A DNA stretch of 64,000 nucleotides from Paralithodes platypus (lineage: Eukaryota; Arthropoda; Malacostraca; Decapoda; Lithodidae), in NCBI GenBank assembly GCA_032716605.1, contig CM064481.1, positions 17,230,811-17,294,810 of the forward strand, written 5' to 3'. Shown here piece after piece: positions 21,780 through 31,445 of the stretch. The translations under genes were made by a program, and so were the position numbers. A model generated the notes under the pieces. It did not search any database. It was not told where the DNA came from and worked only from the letters and a program-made list of their open reading frames with translations. How positions within the stretch are numbered: the first letter of the stretch is position 1; each line of letters starts with the position of its first letter.

Positions 21780-22746
21780 ATGGCCGGCCAAGGCAAACGG
21801 AGGCAGAGTTTATTGGGAGATGAAGAGAGCTATGAATTTGAGGGATTTCTGGCAGAGGGTAATGAAGTGGAGGATCAATTGACTGTAATGAAGAGACAGA
21901 TGATGGGTCTGTTAAGATGGAAAGGAGTTATGGAGAATTGGAGGAGAGATATAGGTATGAAGGTTGAGTCACTGGCAGAAATATGTGGAGCCAGTTCAGT
22001 AGCAACTGCAGATGGGCCATTAATTGCTAACCTAGATGCTGTGATAAGGAAAGTAGACGAGCTGGAGGCAGAGAACATGGCACTCAAGGAGCAGCTAAAG
22101 GAGTATGAGGGCCATTTAAGTGAGAAAGTAAAGGGAGTAATAAGTGAGGAGAAAAATGAGTGGACAAGGGTGGGGAATGCTAAGGTGGATGCATTGGAAG
22201 AAATCATGAAGGAGCAGGTGGAAGAGAGAGAAAAAGAGAAAAGAGAGTTTGAGAAGAATGTAGTGCAGGTTTGAAGAGCAAGGAGAAGGTAGTGAGGGAA
22301 ACAGTAGATAGAGGTAAAAGTATAATTTTTGGAGACATTGAAGAACATTTAGCAGATATGAGGGAAAGAAGGGGAAGGGATGAGGACCAAGTAAAGAAAA
22401 TATTGGAGTGTCTAGACGAAGGCTGTGATTGGGGGAAAGAACTGGACGAAGTAAGATGGCTAGGAAGATATAAAAAGGGTGAGATGAGACCGATAAAAGC
22501 AGAGTTTAAATCTAGGTCAGTGGTTGAAGCATTAACCAATGTAAGCTGGAGGCTAAATAGTTGTGCTGAAATGAAACATATTAGGGTGAAAAAGGACTTA
22601 AGCATAGAGGAAAGGGAAAAGTTAAGAGAAGTTCAGGCGAGGGCTGATGATGAAAATGGAAAATTGTCAGATGAGGAGAAAAGGATTTTTTTCGGAGAGT
22701 AAAGGAAGGGAAACTAAAGAAGTGGTACAATCAGAGTCAGAAATAA
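21780..22746 (+). pseudogene. LINE-A ORF1 protein (coiled coil, RNA-binding-like)
   Basis: Starts at ATG 21780 in a good position after the 5' region. Residues ~90-160 are Glu/Lys/Leu-rich heptads, a likely trimer-forming coiled coil. After a one-base slip near 22270 the second half has WLGRYKKGEMRPIKAEF and VSWRLNSCAEMKHIRVKKDL, the RRM-like pattern of LINE ORF1 proteins that bind element RNA. A second slip in a T run near 22688 precedes the end (GKLKKWYNQSQ, stop 22746). Two indels leave it non-functional as assembled. Confidence 0.75.
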
Positions 22747-23069
22747 CGGAAAATACGAGGAGAAATGAACAAGGAGAAAGTGAGTCAGGTAGTGGAACAA
22801 ATCGAGGACAAAGAGATAGTGAGGGAGGAGCAGGAGATAGAGACAGTGAGTCAGGTAGTGGATCAAACCGAAGACAGAGAGATGGTGATTGTGGAGGGGG
22901 AGGGAGGAGAATAGAACTAGCAGGGAGTGTGGAGGTAGGTCAGGGAAGGGATGGAGGAGGAGGTGAACCTAATAGGAGGCAGAGAGGGATGAGAAACAAG
23001 GAGGAGGATTCCAATATACTGTGCTACTACACTAATATACTGTAGATGGAATAAACAGTAAAAAGGTAG

Positions 23070-23617
23070 AGTTAGATGATATATTAAGAAAGGATCAACC
23101 ACAGATAGTCTGTTTGACGGAGACAAAGCTGAACCAGGACTTTGACAGCAATATAGTTTAGTGAAGGATATAATATATGGAGATATGATAGAAAGGGAAA
23201 AAGGGGAGGTGGAGTGGCAGTGTTAGTTAAGAACCCTATGACAGCAAAGCAAGTGGAGTTAAATAATGACAAGGCAGAAATAATGGCAGTTGAACTCAAT
23301 GATATAGAAGGAAAAAAGCTAGACATAGCAGTAGTTTACATGCCACCAAAGACCAGAGCATGGAGGGAGTTAGAGTTTGAGGAGATGGTCGAGGATATGA
23401 TTCAGTCGTTGAAAAGATTGCTTTTAAGAAAGAATAGATTGATCTTGGTGGGAGATTTCAACTGTGGTGAGGTTAATTGGGAATCGGGAGATGCAGGGCC
23501 AAATCAGAGATCTTGGGGAAGTCGGCTATTAGAGTTGGTTACGGAGAATGTACTTGCACAACCTGTGAAGGAGAATACTAGAATGAGGGGTAATAACGAA
23601 CCTTCTAAACTCAATCT
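23070..23617 (+). pseudogene. LINE-A ORF2 endonuclease domain
   Basis: APE-type endonuclease pieces in order: DDILRKDQPQIVCLTETKLN (the catalytic Glu box), VAVLVKNPM, VVYMPPK, and ILVGDFNCGEVNWES (the GDFN catalytic box). A stop and a frame change lie near 23160. The frame is cut at AATCT (23613-23617) by LINE-B and resumes at 25132 with LIFTKDPHEISDINYLCPVG and GKSDH. Conserved SDH is the catalytic His segment. Confidence 0.82.
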
Positions 23618-25131
23618 ATCCTCTAACTATCCTCTAACGTCTTCCCTTCATGCTGGAAGTTTGCTCACATTCAACCTGTCCCAAAGAAGGGTGACCGCTC
23701 TCAACCCTCCAACTATCGTCTAATTGCTCTTATCTCTTGTCTTTCTAAAGTTTTTGAAACTATTCTTGCTTCCAAATTTCTTAAGCATTTCTCTTCTCAT
23801 AATCTGCTCTCAGATCGCCAGTATGGCTTCCTTAAGGGTCGCTCTACTGGTGATCTTCTTTCATATCTTACTAACTCTTGGTCATCCTCCTTTCGGGACT
23901 TCGGTGAGACTTTTTCTATTGCACTAGACATATCGAAAGCCTTCGATAGAGTCTGGCATAAATCTTTAATTTCTAAACTACCCTCCTTCGGTTTCTATCC
24001 CTCCATCTGTGCCTTTGTCTCTAATTTCCTTTCCGGCCGTTCCATAGCCGCGGTTGTGGACGGCCATTGTTCACTTCCTCACTCTATAAACTCCGGTGTT
24101 CCTCAGGGCTCTGTCCTATCCCCTATTCTCTTTCTAATTTTTATAAATGATCTCCTTAACTGTACCTTAATTCCCATCCATTCATACGCAGACGACTCAA
24201 CCTTGCACTACTCCATTAGTTTTTCAGAACGCCCCAGCCAGCAATCCCTCAACGACAAACGTAATGAAGCCATAGAACTCTTAAATTCTGATCTAAATAC
24301 TATTTCCAATTGGGGCAGAGAAAACCTTGTTAACTTTAATGCTTCCAAAACCCAATTTCTCCATCTATCTACCCGTCAGGATCTCCCAGCGGACTATCCC
24401 TTATTCTTCAACAATACAAAAATCAACCCTTCATCTTCTCTCAATATTCTTGGTGTCTCTTTTTCTTCTGCTCTCATTTGGAAGGACCATATTACCAGTC
24501 TTGCTAAGGCAGCCTCCCAGAAGCTGGGTGTGCTCAACCGCCTTAGGGGGTTCTTTTCCCCTGTACAGCTTCTTGCTCTGTACAGGGGCATAGTGCGCCC
24601 TTGTATTGAGTATTGTTCACATGTGTGGGGAGGTTCCTCTCACACTGCTCTCCTAGACAAAGTTGAAAGGAAGGCCTTTCGTATCATTAACTCCCGTCCA
24701 CTCACCAACTCTCTGCAATCTCTCTCTCTCCGCCGCAATGTTGCATCTCTCTCGCTATTCTATCGCTACTATAATAATCAGTGTTCCTCAGAGCTATCCC
24801 AGTGCATACCACCTCCTTTACGTAGGGCACGTGGTACCCGTCTTGCAACTCAATCCCACCCCTACTCTGTGCAACTCTCCAACCCAAGAGTGAAACGTTA
24901 CTCTCAAACTTTCTTCTACTCAACAGCTGAGCTCTGGAACTCTCTCCCAGAATCAGTCTTTCCCTCTTCCTATGACTTAAATTGCTTCAAACTCTGTGTG
25001 TCCAGGCATTTTGGCTCGAACGTCCCTTGATTTTGGCCCTGTCACTCTTTCAACTATGGGGGAGGCACTCGCTATAGGCAGTTATGCCTTTTGCCTCCCT
25101 CAATCACATAGAAAAAAAAAAAAAAAAAAAA
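23618..25131 (+). mobile_element. LINE-B, 5'-truncated LINE inserted in LINE-A
   Basis: Begins inside the RT domain and ends in about 20 A (25112-25131). The target duplication is AATCT (23613-23617 and 25132-25136). Removing the element restores the LINE-A endonuclease frame exactly. This is a different family from LINE-A: the RT has a different sequence and a plain poly(A) tail. The intact RT frame suggests a recent insertion. Confidence 0.9.
23627..25030 (+). CDS. LINE-B reverse transcriptase (5'-truncated, otherwise open)
   Basis: About 467 codons open without a stop; the natural start is lost by truncation. RT motifs: SNYRLIALISCLSKVFE, ALDISKAFDRVWH (catalytic Asp), [20 protein letters not shown] and HSYADDSTLHYS (the YADD pair). 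The C-terminal part has RPCIEYCSHVW and ends FGSNVP. It resembles Jockey-superfamily RTs found in many arthropods. As a 5'-truncated copy it has no promoter or endonuclease. Confidence 0.85.
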   Translation, partial: LSSNVFPSCWKFAHIQPVPKKGDRSQPSNYRLIALISCLSKVFETILASKFLKHFSSHNLLSDRQYGFLKGRSTGDLLSYLTNSWSSSFRDFGETFSIALDISKAFDRVWHKSLISKLPSFGFYPSICAFVSNFLSGRSIAAVVDGHCSLPHSINSGVPQGSVLSPILFLIFINDLLNCTLIPIHSYADDSTLHYSISFSERPSQQSLNDKRNEAIELLNSDLNTISNWGRENLVNFNASKTQFLHLSTRQDLPADYPLFFNNTKINPSSSLNILGVSFSSALIWKDHITSLAKAASQKLGVLNRLRGFFSPVQLLALYRGIVRPCIEYCSHVWGGSSHTALLDKVERKAFRIINSRPLTNSLQSLSLRRNVASLSLFYRYYNNQCSSELSQCIPPPLRRARGTRLATQSHPYSVQLSNPRVKRYSQTFFYSTAELWNSLPESVFPSSYDLNCFKLCVSRHFGSNVP

Positions 25132-26250
25132 AATCTGATTTTTACAAAAGATCCTCACGAAATTAGTGATATAAACTATCTATGCCCTGTAGGCAAAAGT
25201 GATCACCTATTATTGAAATGGAAGTTGATCTCGAGTAATGCCAATAGATTAGACAATAGCTATATAAATAACAGACTAAATTATAGTAAAGCTGATTATG
25301 TATCCTTGAAAAGATATTTAGAGGGAGTAGATTGGGATCTTATTTTGAAGGAACAAGATGTACAAGGTAAATATGGTAGGTTCCTCGAAATTTATAGAGA
25401 AGGAACCAATCTGTTTGTCCCAAGATACAAAACTGGAAATTTTACTAAGCAGAAAGAATGGTTTAATTTGAAATGCAAAAGAGCTCTGGGTAGGCGTGAT
25501 GCAGCTTGGGCTAGATTAAGAAGAAAGAACACTGAGAGTAATTGGAATAAATATAAACAGGAGAGGAATAGATATGTTAACATAATTAGGCAAGTTAAAA
25601 TGAACTATGAGAAGAACATAGTAAATAATTGTGGAAGTGACCCTAAATTGTTTTATAAATATATAAACAGTAAGTTGAAGGTAAAGAAACAAATTACTAA
25701 ATTAAGAATAGATGCTAGGACGTATGAAAATGTATCGGACATGTGCGAGGTAATGAATAACAAATTGGGGTCGGTTTTTACTAGAGAGGAAAGTTTTGAC
25801 GAACCACAGGCGGGAGTACTGGAGAGTGGTCTTAGCAAGATTGAAATAACTAGAGATGAGCTGTTATCTGCGATGAGAGGACTTGAAGTAAGGAAAGCTA
25901 TGGGACCGGATGAAGTGTCTGCCTGGGTTTTAAAGGAGTGTGCAGAGCAATTAGTGGAGCCAGTGAGGGACATAATTCAAGCTTCCTTGGATAAAGGACA
26001 GGTTCCTGTTGAATGGAAAAGAGCTAATATCATTCCAATATACAAGAATGGAAACCCTGAGGACCCTTTAAACTATAGACCAGTTTCACTTACTAGTATT
26101 GTATGCAAGATTTGTGAAAAGATAATTAGGAAGAGATGGATGAAAATGTTGGAGAGAAAGAAGATAATAACGCCAAAGCAATTTGGATTCAGAGAAGGGA
26201 CATCTTGTGTTACCAGTCTGCTATGTTACTACAGTAGGGTGATAGATGTA
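25132..26250 (+). pseudogene. LINE-A ORF2, endonuclease end and first half of RT
   Basis: Resumes the frame interrupted by LINE-B. It contains the endonuclease end GKSDHLLLKWKL, a basic linker, and RT motifs 0-2: KAMGPDEVSAWVLKECAEQL, WKRANIIPIYKNGNPEDP, NYRPVSLTSIVCKICEK and KQFGFREGTSCVTSL. It ends at VID where MITE T2 is inserted at a TA (26249-26250). Confidence 0.85.
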
Positions 26251-27550
26251 CAGTAAACCCTCGCTATCTCGGACTAATTGGGGGGAGACCCAGTCCGAGA
26301 TGACCGAAAATCCGAGATGTCAGAAGTCCGACTTATGTCCGACTTAAGAGAGGGAAAATTCCGAATTAGAAGAGGAAAGTCCGCGTCACCAGAGAAATTG
26401 ATTTTTTTTTTTTTTTTTTTTTTTATCTATCTATTTAATGCATCTATCTCCCTTATACATATATATAACTATGTCTTATTTGGTCTTTTTTTAATTTATG
26501 AATCAATTCTAATACGATGGAATTGAAAACAATATTACCCTTCTAATACACAAATAATAAAATGAAAAAGAGAGTAAATAGAAATGTCTCCTTTGTCTTT
26601 CAGAAACATAAGTCCGTCTCGTATATGTTAGTATTTTATCGCTCGCTCGCCCCTAGCCACTCTCTCTCTATCTATTTATCTCTCTAATGCATCTAACTAA
26701 CTCCCTTATACATTAACATAACTATGTCTTATTTGGAATGTTTGTAATCTATAAATAATTTCTAATGCGATGGAATTGAAAACAATATTATCCTTCTAGC
26801 ACACAAATAATAACATGAAAAAGAGTCAATAAAAATGTCTCCTTTGTCTTTTCAGAACTAATTAAGTCCGTCTCATAATAGTTCGTGTTTATCGCTCACT
26901 TCCCCTTCTGCAACTCTCTTTCTATCTATCTTGTCTTTTCAGAACCAATTAAGTCCGTCTCATAATAGTTCGTGTTTATCGCTCACTCCCCCTCTGTAAC
27001 TCTCTTTCTATCTACAGTATCTATCTCTCTAATGCATCTACATAACTCCCTTATACATTAACATAACTGTCTTATTTGGACTTTTTGTAATCTTTGAATC
27101 ATTTCTAATGCAATGGAATTGAAAACAATATTATCCTTCTAGCACACAAATAATAACATGAAAAAGTCAATATAAAAGTCTCCTTTGTCTTTTCAGAACC
27201 AATTAAGTCCGTCTCATAATAGTTCGTGTTTATCGCTCACTCCCCCTCTGTAACTCTCTCTTTTTATCTATCTATCTCTCTAATTCATCTACGTAACTCC
27301 CTTATACATTAACATAACTATGTCTTATTTGGACTTCTTGTAATCTTTGAATCATTTCTAATGCAATGGAATTCAAAAATATAATATCGGACATTTTCCG
27401 AATACTTATATAAAGTCCGACAATGTCAGAGACTGTCGGAACGATGACGGAAATGTCCGAAATACGGAAGTGCATGTCCGAGAGGCCGTAGCCAGTCCGA
27501 CTAGTACGGGTTTCCGACTTCTAGAGGTCCGAGATGGCGAGGGTTTACTG
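26251..27550. mobile_element. pogo/Tigger-like MITE, family T2 (1300 bp)
   Basis: Ends CAGTAAACCCTCGCTATCTC and, reverse-complemented, CAGTAAACCCTCGCCATCTC, with TA on both sides (26249-26250, 27551-27552). The interior holds about four tandem units of ~250 bp beginning near ATGCATCTA at 26437, 26685, 27031 and 27281, each with GTCTTATTTGG and AAGTCCGTCTC. The third unit has an extra ~95-bp local duplication. A run of 22 T lies at 26403. No transposase frame. Confidence 0.88.
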
Positions 27551-27552
27551 TA

Positions 27553-28160
27553 CTGCAAGAAAGAGGCGGATGGGTGGACTGCGTCTACTTAGACCTTTCC
27601 AAAGCATTCGATAAGGTACCACATAAGAGATTGTTATCTAAGCTTGAGACGATAGGATGTGTCAGGGGTAGTTTGCTGAAATGGATGGAGAGCTATTTTA
27701 CAGATAGAGAAATGAGGACCAACATTAGAGGAACTTACTCATCGTGGCGGAAAGTTGAGATTGGTGTGCCACAGGGATCTGTGTTGGCACCTCTTATGTT
27801 CCTTATGTACGTGAATGACCTGGCGATAGACATAAACTCCTACATGTCAATGTTTGCAGATGACGTAAAAATTATGAGACAAATAACAAATATAAGTAGT
27901 TGTGAGGAGCTGCAAGGGGATTTAGATAAAATATACGAATGGAGCACCAAGTGGAAAATGAAATTTAATATAAGTAAATGTCATGTGTTAAATATGGGAA
28001 GAAGTGTGAATAGACCAAATTGGGAGTACAGGATGGGAAATAATATAATTGGCAAGGCCAAAAAAAGAAAAGGATTTAGGGTTGCTTATACAAGATAACT
28101 TGTCGCCAGAGAAACATATTAACAAGTTCTTTAGCGGAATGTATGCAATTGCCGGGAATA
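27553..28160 (+). pseudogene. LINE-A ORF2, second half of RT
   Basis: Continues RT after T2: DCVYLDLSKAFDKVPHKRLL (catalytic Asp), [20 protein letters not shown], and MSMFADDVKIMRQI, where FADD replaces the usual YADD. A slip in an A run near 28065 shifts the frame. The next junction is the 38-bp array. Confidence 0.85.
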
Positions 28161-28162
28161 TG

Positions 28163-28542
28163 AAAGTTGCTCTGAACTACAGTACAGTAGGGTCCCGCAT
28201 AAAGTTGCTCTGAACTACAGTACAGTAGGGTCCCGCATAAAGTTGCTCTGAACTACAGTACAGTAGGGTCCCGCATAAAGTTGCTCTGAACTACAGTACA
28301 GTAGGGTCCCGCATAAAGTTGCTCTGAACTACAGTACAGTAGGGTCCCGCATAAAGTTGCTCTGAACTACAGTACAGTAGGGTCCCGCATAAAGTTGCTC
28401 TGAACTACAGTACAGTAGGGTCCCGCATAAAGTTGCTCTGAACTACAGTACAGTAGGGTCCCGCATAAAGTTGCTCTGAACTACAGTACAGTAGGGTCCC
28501 GCATAAAGTTGCTCTGAACTACAGTACAGTAGGGTCCCGCAT
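28163..28542 (+). repeat. 38-bp tandem array, 10 identical units, spanning LINE/MITE junction
   Basis: Each unit is 17 bp of LINE-A RT sequence (AAAGTTGCTCTGAACTA), then CAGTA, then 16 bp of the T1 MITE end (CAGTAGGGTCCCGCAT). Units start at 28163, 28201, 28239 and so on to 28505, with no differences seen. The LINE segment is normally followed by CTTGGATGAG, which here appears only after the MITE (28911). So the insertion junction itself has been amplified, with AAA as microhomology at both edges. Confidence 0.93.
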
Positions 28543-28908
28543 AAAACGTGTTCGCATAAAACGAGTCTCGATTAAAACGACCGACCTAAAATATTAATAT
28601 TTAATTTTCGATCAGAACTAATGTGATCACATAAAACGAGTCCGCCGCCAAAGTGGGGCAAATCCGAGGAGTTTTCATATAGAGCGCCGAAATATCGTAC
28701 AAAACATACAAAATATCATGCGCTTTCATATAGAACGCCGAAATATCGTACAAAACGTACAAAATATCGTACGCTCCTGACGGAAATTTACGCTTCCAGT
28801 GAACATTGACGATATTGGGCCACCAAAATGCTGTGTTCACGTCAAACGAAATCGCATAAAACGCACTCGTTTATAGACCATATACTCGTTTTATGTGAGA
28901 CCCTACTG
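28527..28908 (-). mobile_element. pogo/Tigger-like MITE, family T1, copy 2 (382 bp)
   Basis: Same 382-bp element as 16650-17031, in opposite orientation. Starts CAGTAGGGTCCCGCATAAAA and ends at ACCCTACTG, followed by TA and the resumed LINE-A sequence. On the left the target TA is followed by an extra CAGTA before the element proper. Its left end forms the last unit of the 38-bp array. Confidence 0.9.
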
Positions 28909-29439
28909 TACTTGGATGAGAACATGTTAGCGAAGATTATAAAAAGTATGATTAGACCAAGATTGGAGTATGCAGCAATGGTGTGGTTCCCGCATCTAAA
29001 GAAGCATATTCACAAGTTAGAAAGAATCCAGAGAGCAGTTACTAGATTGGTTCCAAGTCTTAGAGAACTGCCATATGAAAGGAGGCTAGACAAATTAAAT
29101 TTACCGAGTCTAAGGGAGAGGAGAGAGAGGGGAGACATGATAATGATGTACAAATGCACCCAAGGGCTGGATAGGGAGGATATGTTAATTATGGATACAG
29201 GAATAACTAGAGGCCATAGCTACAAAGTAAAAAGACCTACCTGCAAGAACGATATCAGGAAGTTTAGCTTCCCCTATAGATCTATTGACAAATGGAATGG
29301 GCTGGAGGAGGAGGTGGTAGGGGCAAGGAACATCCATATTTTCAAGAAAAAATTGGATGAAAGTAGACTGAGAGACGGGAAAACACGAGCTTAGCTCAAC
29401 TCCTGTAAACTACAATTAGGTAAATACAATTAGGTAAAT
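28909..29439 (+). pseudogene. LINE-A ORF2 C-terminal domain and 3' tail
   Basis: Encodes MIRPRLEYAAMVWFPHLKKH, LERIQRAVTRLVPSLREL and SFPYRSIDKWNGLEEEVV, the post-RT domain typical of CR1-like LINEs, ending at stop 29394. Then about 45 bp leads to repeats ATTAGGTAAATACA (29415-29439), the 3' tail on which target-primed reverse transcription would start. Confidence 0.85.
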
Positions 29440-29444
29440 ACACC

Positions 29445-29711
29445 GGAACCTGTAGTTTTACCTGTGTTAGGGAAAGAAAGAAGTGGCAGTATAGTTTCTT
29501 ACCGGCGGAGACATGAGAGCTCCCCAGACCGGCATTCACGCCCCGACCTCGCACACGCCCTGGTTACAGGTGAGTCACCTGTCGCGGGGCACTGGGTTAT
29601 AGAGGGAAGGGACAAGAAGAAATTAATGGCCAAGAACCATGTGGGAGAGGTACTTGGGGTCACTATTAAGGCCTTCCCAAAATTTCTCAATCCCAAAAGC
29701 AAGGGTCAGTA
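29445..29711 (+). pseudogene. DIRS copy 1 gag, middle segment
   Basis: Encodes RPDLAHALVTGESPVAGHWV and MAKNHVGEVLGVTIKAFP, which parallels PHLAQTTISGELPVPSDWTI and RAKDAQGQLLDVTIKAIP in the copy 2 gag (39933-40964). The segment breaks off near 29705, where sequence jumps to RNase H, so RT and the gag C-terminus are deleted in this copy. Confidence 0.75.
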
Positions 29712-30281
29712 AGATCAAGAGTGTTACAAGGGTTGTCGGAAAAGATATTTCGTCTAGCCGCGAGGCTAGGGATTTATCTTCATGCAACATATCGGCCCGG
29801 TGTGGCGAATGTATGGTCGGATGCTATGTCCTGGAGACAGAGCACTCAAGTAGAATGGGCTCTCAGACAAGACATCTTTCAAAAGCTGATTGCAGAGCCC
29901 TACCATCCACAAGTAGACTTGTTCGCATCAGAAGCATGCCACAGGCTGCCCCAGTACCTCACACGCCGGAATCTCACTCCGGCGGGGGGGGGGGGCCCCC
30001 TGACGCATTGCTGGTAAAGTGGAACAAATGGAGCTCCATTTATCGGTTTCCACCTCCAGACATCCTTATTGTGCAAAGTAGTTCACAAACTACGGGATTA
30101 TCGGGGCATGGTCTCGATGATCGCGCCCTTGTGGTCGGCTCAAGTGTGGTACAACCAGTTGAAGATGTGGTGCGAGAAACCGGTGTCGCTCCCGATCTCG
30201 TATTTCCACTTAGAGAAAATTGGAAACCTCAAGACCTCGCTTACTTTCGCCTTGTGGATATTCAGAAGGCCAAGTAGCTAG
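29712..30281 (+). pseudogene. DIRS copy 1 RNase H C-terminal region
   Basis: Two overlapping frames: GIYLHATYRPGVANVWSDAM and QVDLFASEACHRLPQYLTRR, then LCKVVHKLRDYRGMVSMIAP and PVSLPISYFHLEKIGN. Copy 2 has matching text at 37753-38182. A run of 11 G at 29983-29993, followed by six C, marks a probable slip. It is followed directly by the recombinase frame. Confidence 0.8.
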
Positions 30282-30289
30282 GCCAGTTT

Positions 30290-31365
30290 GGGTAAACCGT
30301 GACTCACAAGTTGATTAATCAATATGCTCATCAACACGGCGACAGTACCAATCACACTGGAAGTCATTTACTACCTGGGTTGTAGAAACTGGTCAACAAC
30401 AGTCCTCGGTGGCTCTGGTGTTTAATTATTTAAATTACCTATTCGACGTTCCAAGTTGTCAGTTGTCACATTAACCCTCTGTTCCCGGAAGGGCTCTTGA
30501 ACGCCCATAAAAAAGCATACACGAGCTACCCGGAAGGGCTCTTAAACACCCATGACGTCAAAGCCTGTGAGCTTGGTGTGCGAGGCGTCGGTCCGACGCA
30601 TGTAAACAACAGCCGGCAGGACCGACGCTCCGCATCTCCGGCCACAAGAAGGAGAGCGTCGCTTGTTCGTGTGTGCCTGTATGTTGTTGTTAAGTATCGA
30701 AAAGTGGTGTAAAGTGGCTGTTTTGGCCATAAAGTTATCTCCAATGAAATCATCATCACAGCTCAACCAGTTGACTTAGAGAGCTCTAAATTAAGGAATC
30801 ATCACCTCACAATTAGGACACCATGTTTAGATTTAACTGGTTTGTCTGTACCGGAGGCGGAGAAAAAGGGTATCATGAGGTCTTGCTTCAAGCCTCACCC
30901 TCCTCCTCGTCAACTCACACCCACCTGGTCTCTTGATCTGGCCCTTGAGATGCTTCAGTCCTGTAAAGATTGCAAGGATCGTCCCTTTGACCTAATACTT
31001 AACAGAAAAAAAAAAAAAAAAAAAAATCTAAAGGCAATGGCTACGGGTGACAGGGTGTCTGAGTTGGCGGCGATGAGTTCGGAGCCAAACTGTCTAAGAT
31101 TTTCAAGGCGCAACATGGGTATACATTTTGCTCCTGCTCCTAACTTCATTGCTAAGAATGAACATTCTAATCATGTATTTACAGAGTTCGGAATTCCGGC
31201 TCTGAAACAGGGTGACAGGCACCATTTACTGTGTCCAGTACAGTCACTTAGGTTATTTATGCGGGCTTCCCGGCCATCACAGGCGGGAGCCCTCTGGGTT
31301 TCACGGACAGGTGTTCGATTACAAAAACGCCGGCTAGCCGCATTATTGGTGGAAGTAATCCGTGA
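30290..31365 (+). pseudogene. DIRS copy 1 tyrosine recombinase, interrupted
   Basis: Starts around VNRDSQVD, runs through YQSHWKSFTTWVVETG, is split by a MITE (30475-30790), and resumes with GIMRSCFKPHPPPRQLTPTW. The catalytic first Arg lies in ATGDRVSELAAM, then HHLLCPVQSLRLFMRA. A run of 19 A (31007-31026) replaces about five residues relative to copy 2. The HxxR and Tyr end is missing because the gene is cut at about 31365. Family role: integration of circular DIRS DNA without target duplication. Confidence 0.82.
30475..30790. mobile_element. Truncated piggyBac-like MITE with TTAA on both sides
   Basis: TTAA at 30471-30474 and 30791-30794; copy 2 of the recombinase shows a single uninterrupted site. 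The left end CCCTCTGTTCCCGGAAGGGC has the family's two subterminal GGAAGGGCTCTT units. The other end (GAGAGCTCTAAA) is not a proper terminus: it corresponds to an internal point of the longer MITE at 33492-33970, next to an internal TTAA there (33653-33656). Confidence 0.8.
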
Positions 31366-31445
31366 CAACACGTTGTCGTCGCTGGGGTTTAGTGTTACAT
31401 ACATTGCCGACGACACGTTGTCGTCGCTGGGGTTCAGTGGGTTAA
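31366..31445. mobile_element. Fragment of a TTAA-type element end
   Basis: Reading leftward from TTAA at 31442-31445: CCCACTGAACCCCAGCGACG, with the block ACCCCAGCGACGACAACGTG occurring twice about 46 bp apart. Paired subterminal repeats next to TTAA resemble the piggyBac ends in this window, but the family is different and the other end is absent. It truncates the DIRS copy 1 recombinase. Confidence 0.5.

Larger units (their letters stand above)
21552..29439 (+). mobile_element. LINE-A, CR1/L2-like non-LTR retrotransposon, near full length
   Basis: Inserted in DIRS gag with ACACC on both sides (21547-21551 and 29440-29444). Order: 5' untranslated region, ORF1 (coiled coil plus RNA-binding-like region), ORF2 endonuclease, RT, C-terminal domain, and a tail of ATTAGGTAAATAC repeats. 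Three later insertions split it: LINE-B at 23618, MITE T2 at 26251 and MITE T1 with a 38-bp array at 28163. Net length is about 4.3 kb. Several frameshifts make it inactive. Related truncated copies are at 43758-45450 and 53770-53972. Confidence 0.85.
19950..31365 (+). mobile_element. DIRS-like tyrosine-recombinase retrotransposon, copy 1 (heavily nested)
   Basis: Sense order: Cys-rich gag start (20060), Ser/Arg-rich gag (21181-21546), LINE-A insertion, gag middle (29445-29710), RNase H (29712-30281) and tyrosine recombinase (30290-31365). It aligns with the minus-strand copy 2 throughout. The RT domain is missing: gag joins RNase H at about 29710, a deletion of roughly 2 kb or more. The recombinase is cut off at about 31365 by a TTAA-type element end. 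Such elements integrate by a tyrosine recombinase instead of an integrase. Confidence 0.8.

Noticed and set aside
21875..22605. Antisense frames over LINE-A ORF1
   Set aside because: Shadow frames of the coiled-coil gene, Ser/Leu-rich, without motifs.
28163..28542. CRISPR-like array of 38-bp repeats
   Set aside because: Units are contiguous with no spacers, the genome is eukaryotic, and the unit is a LINE/MITE junction.
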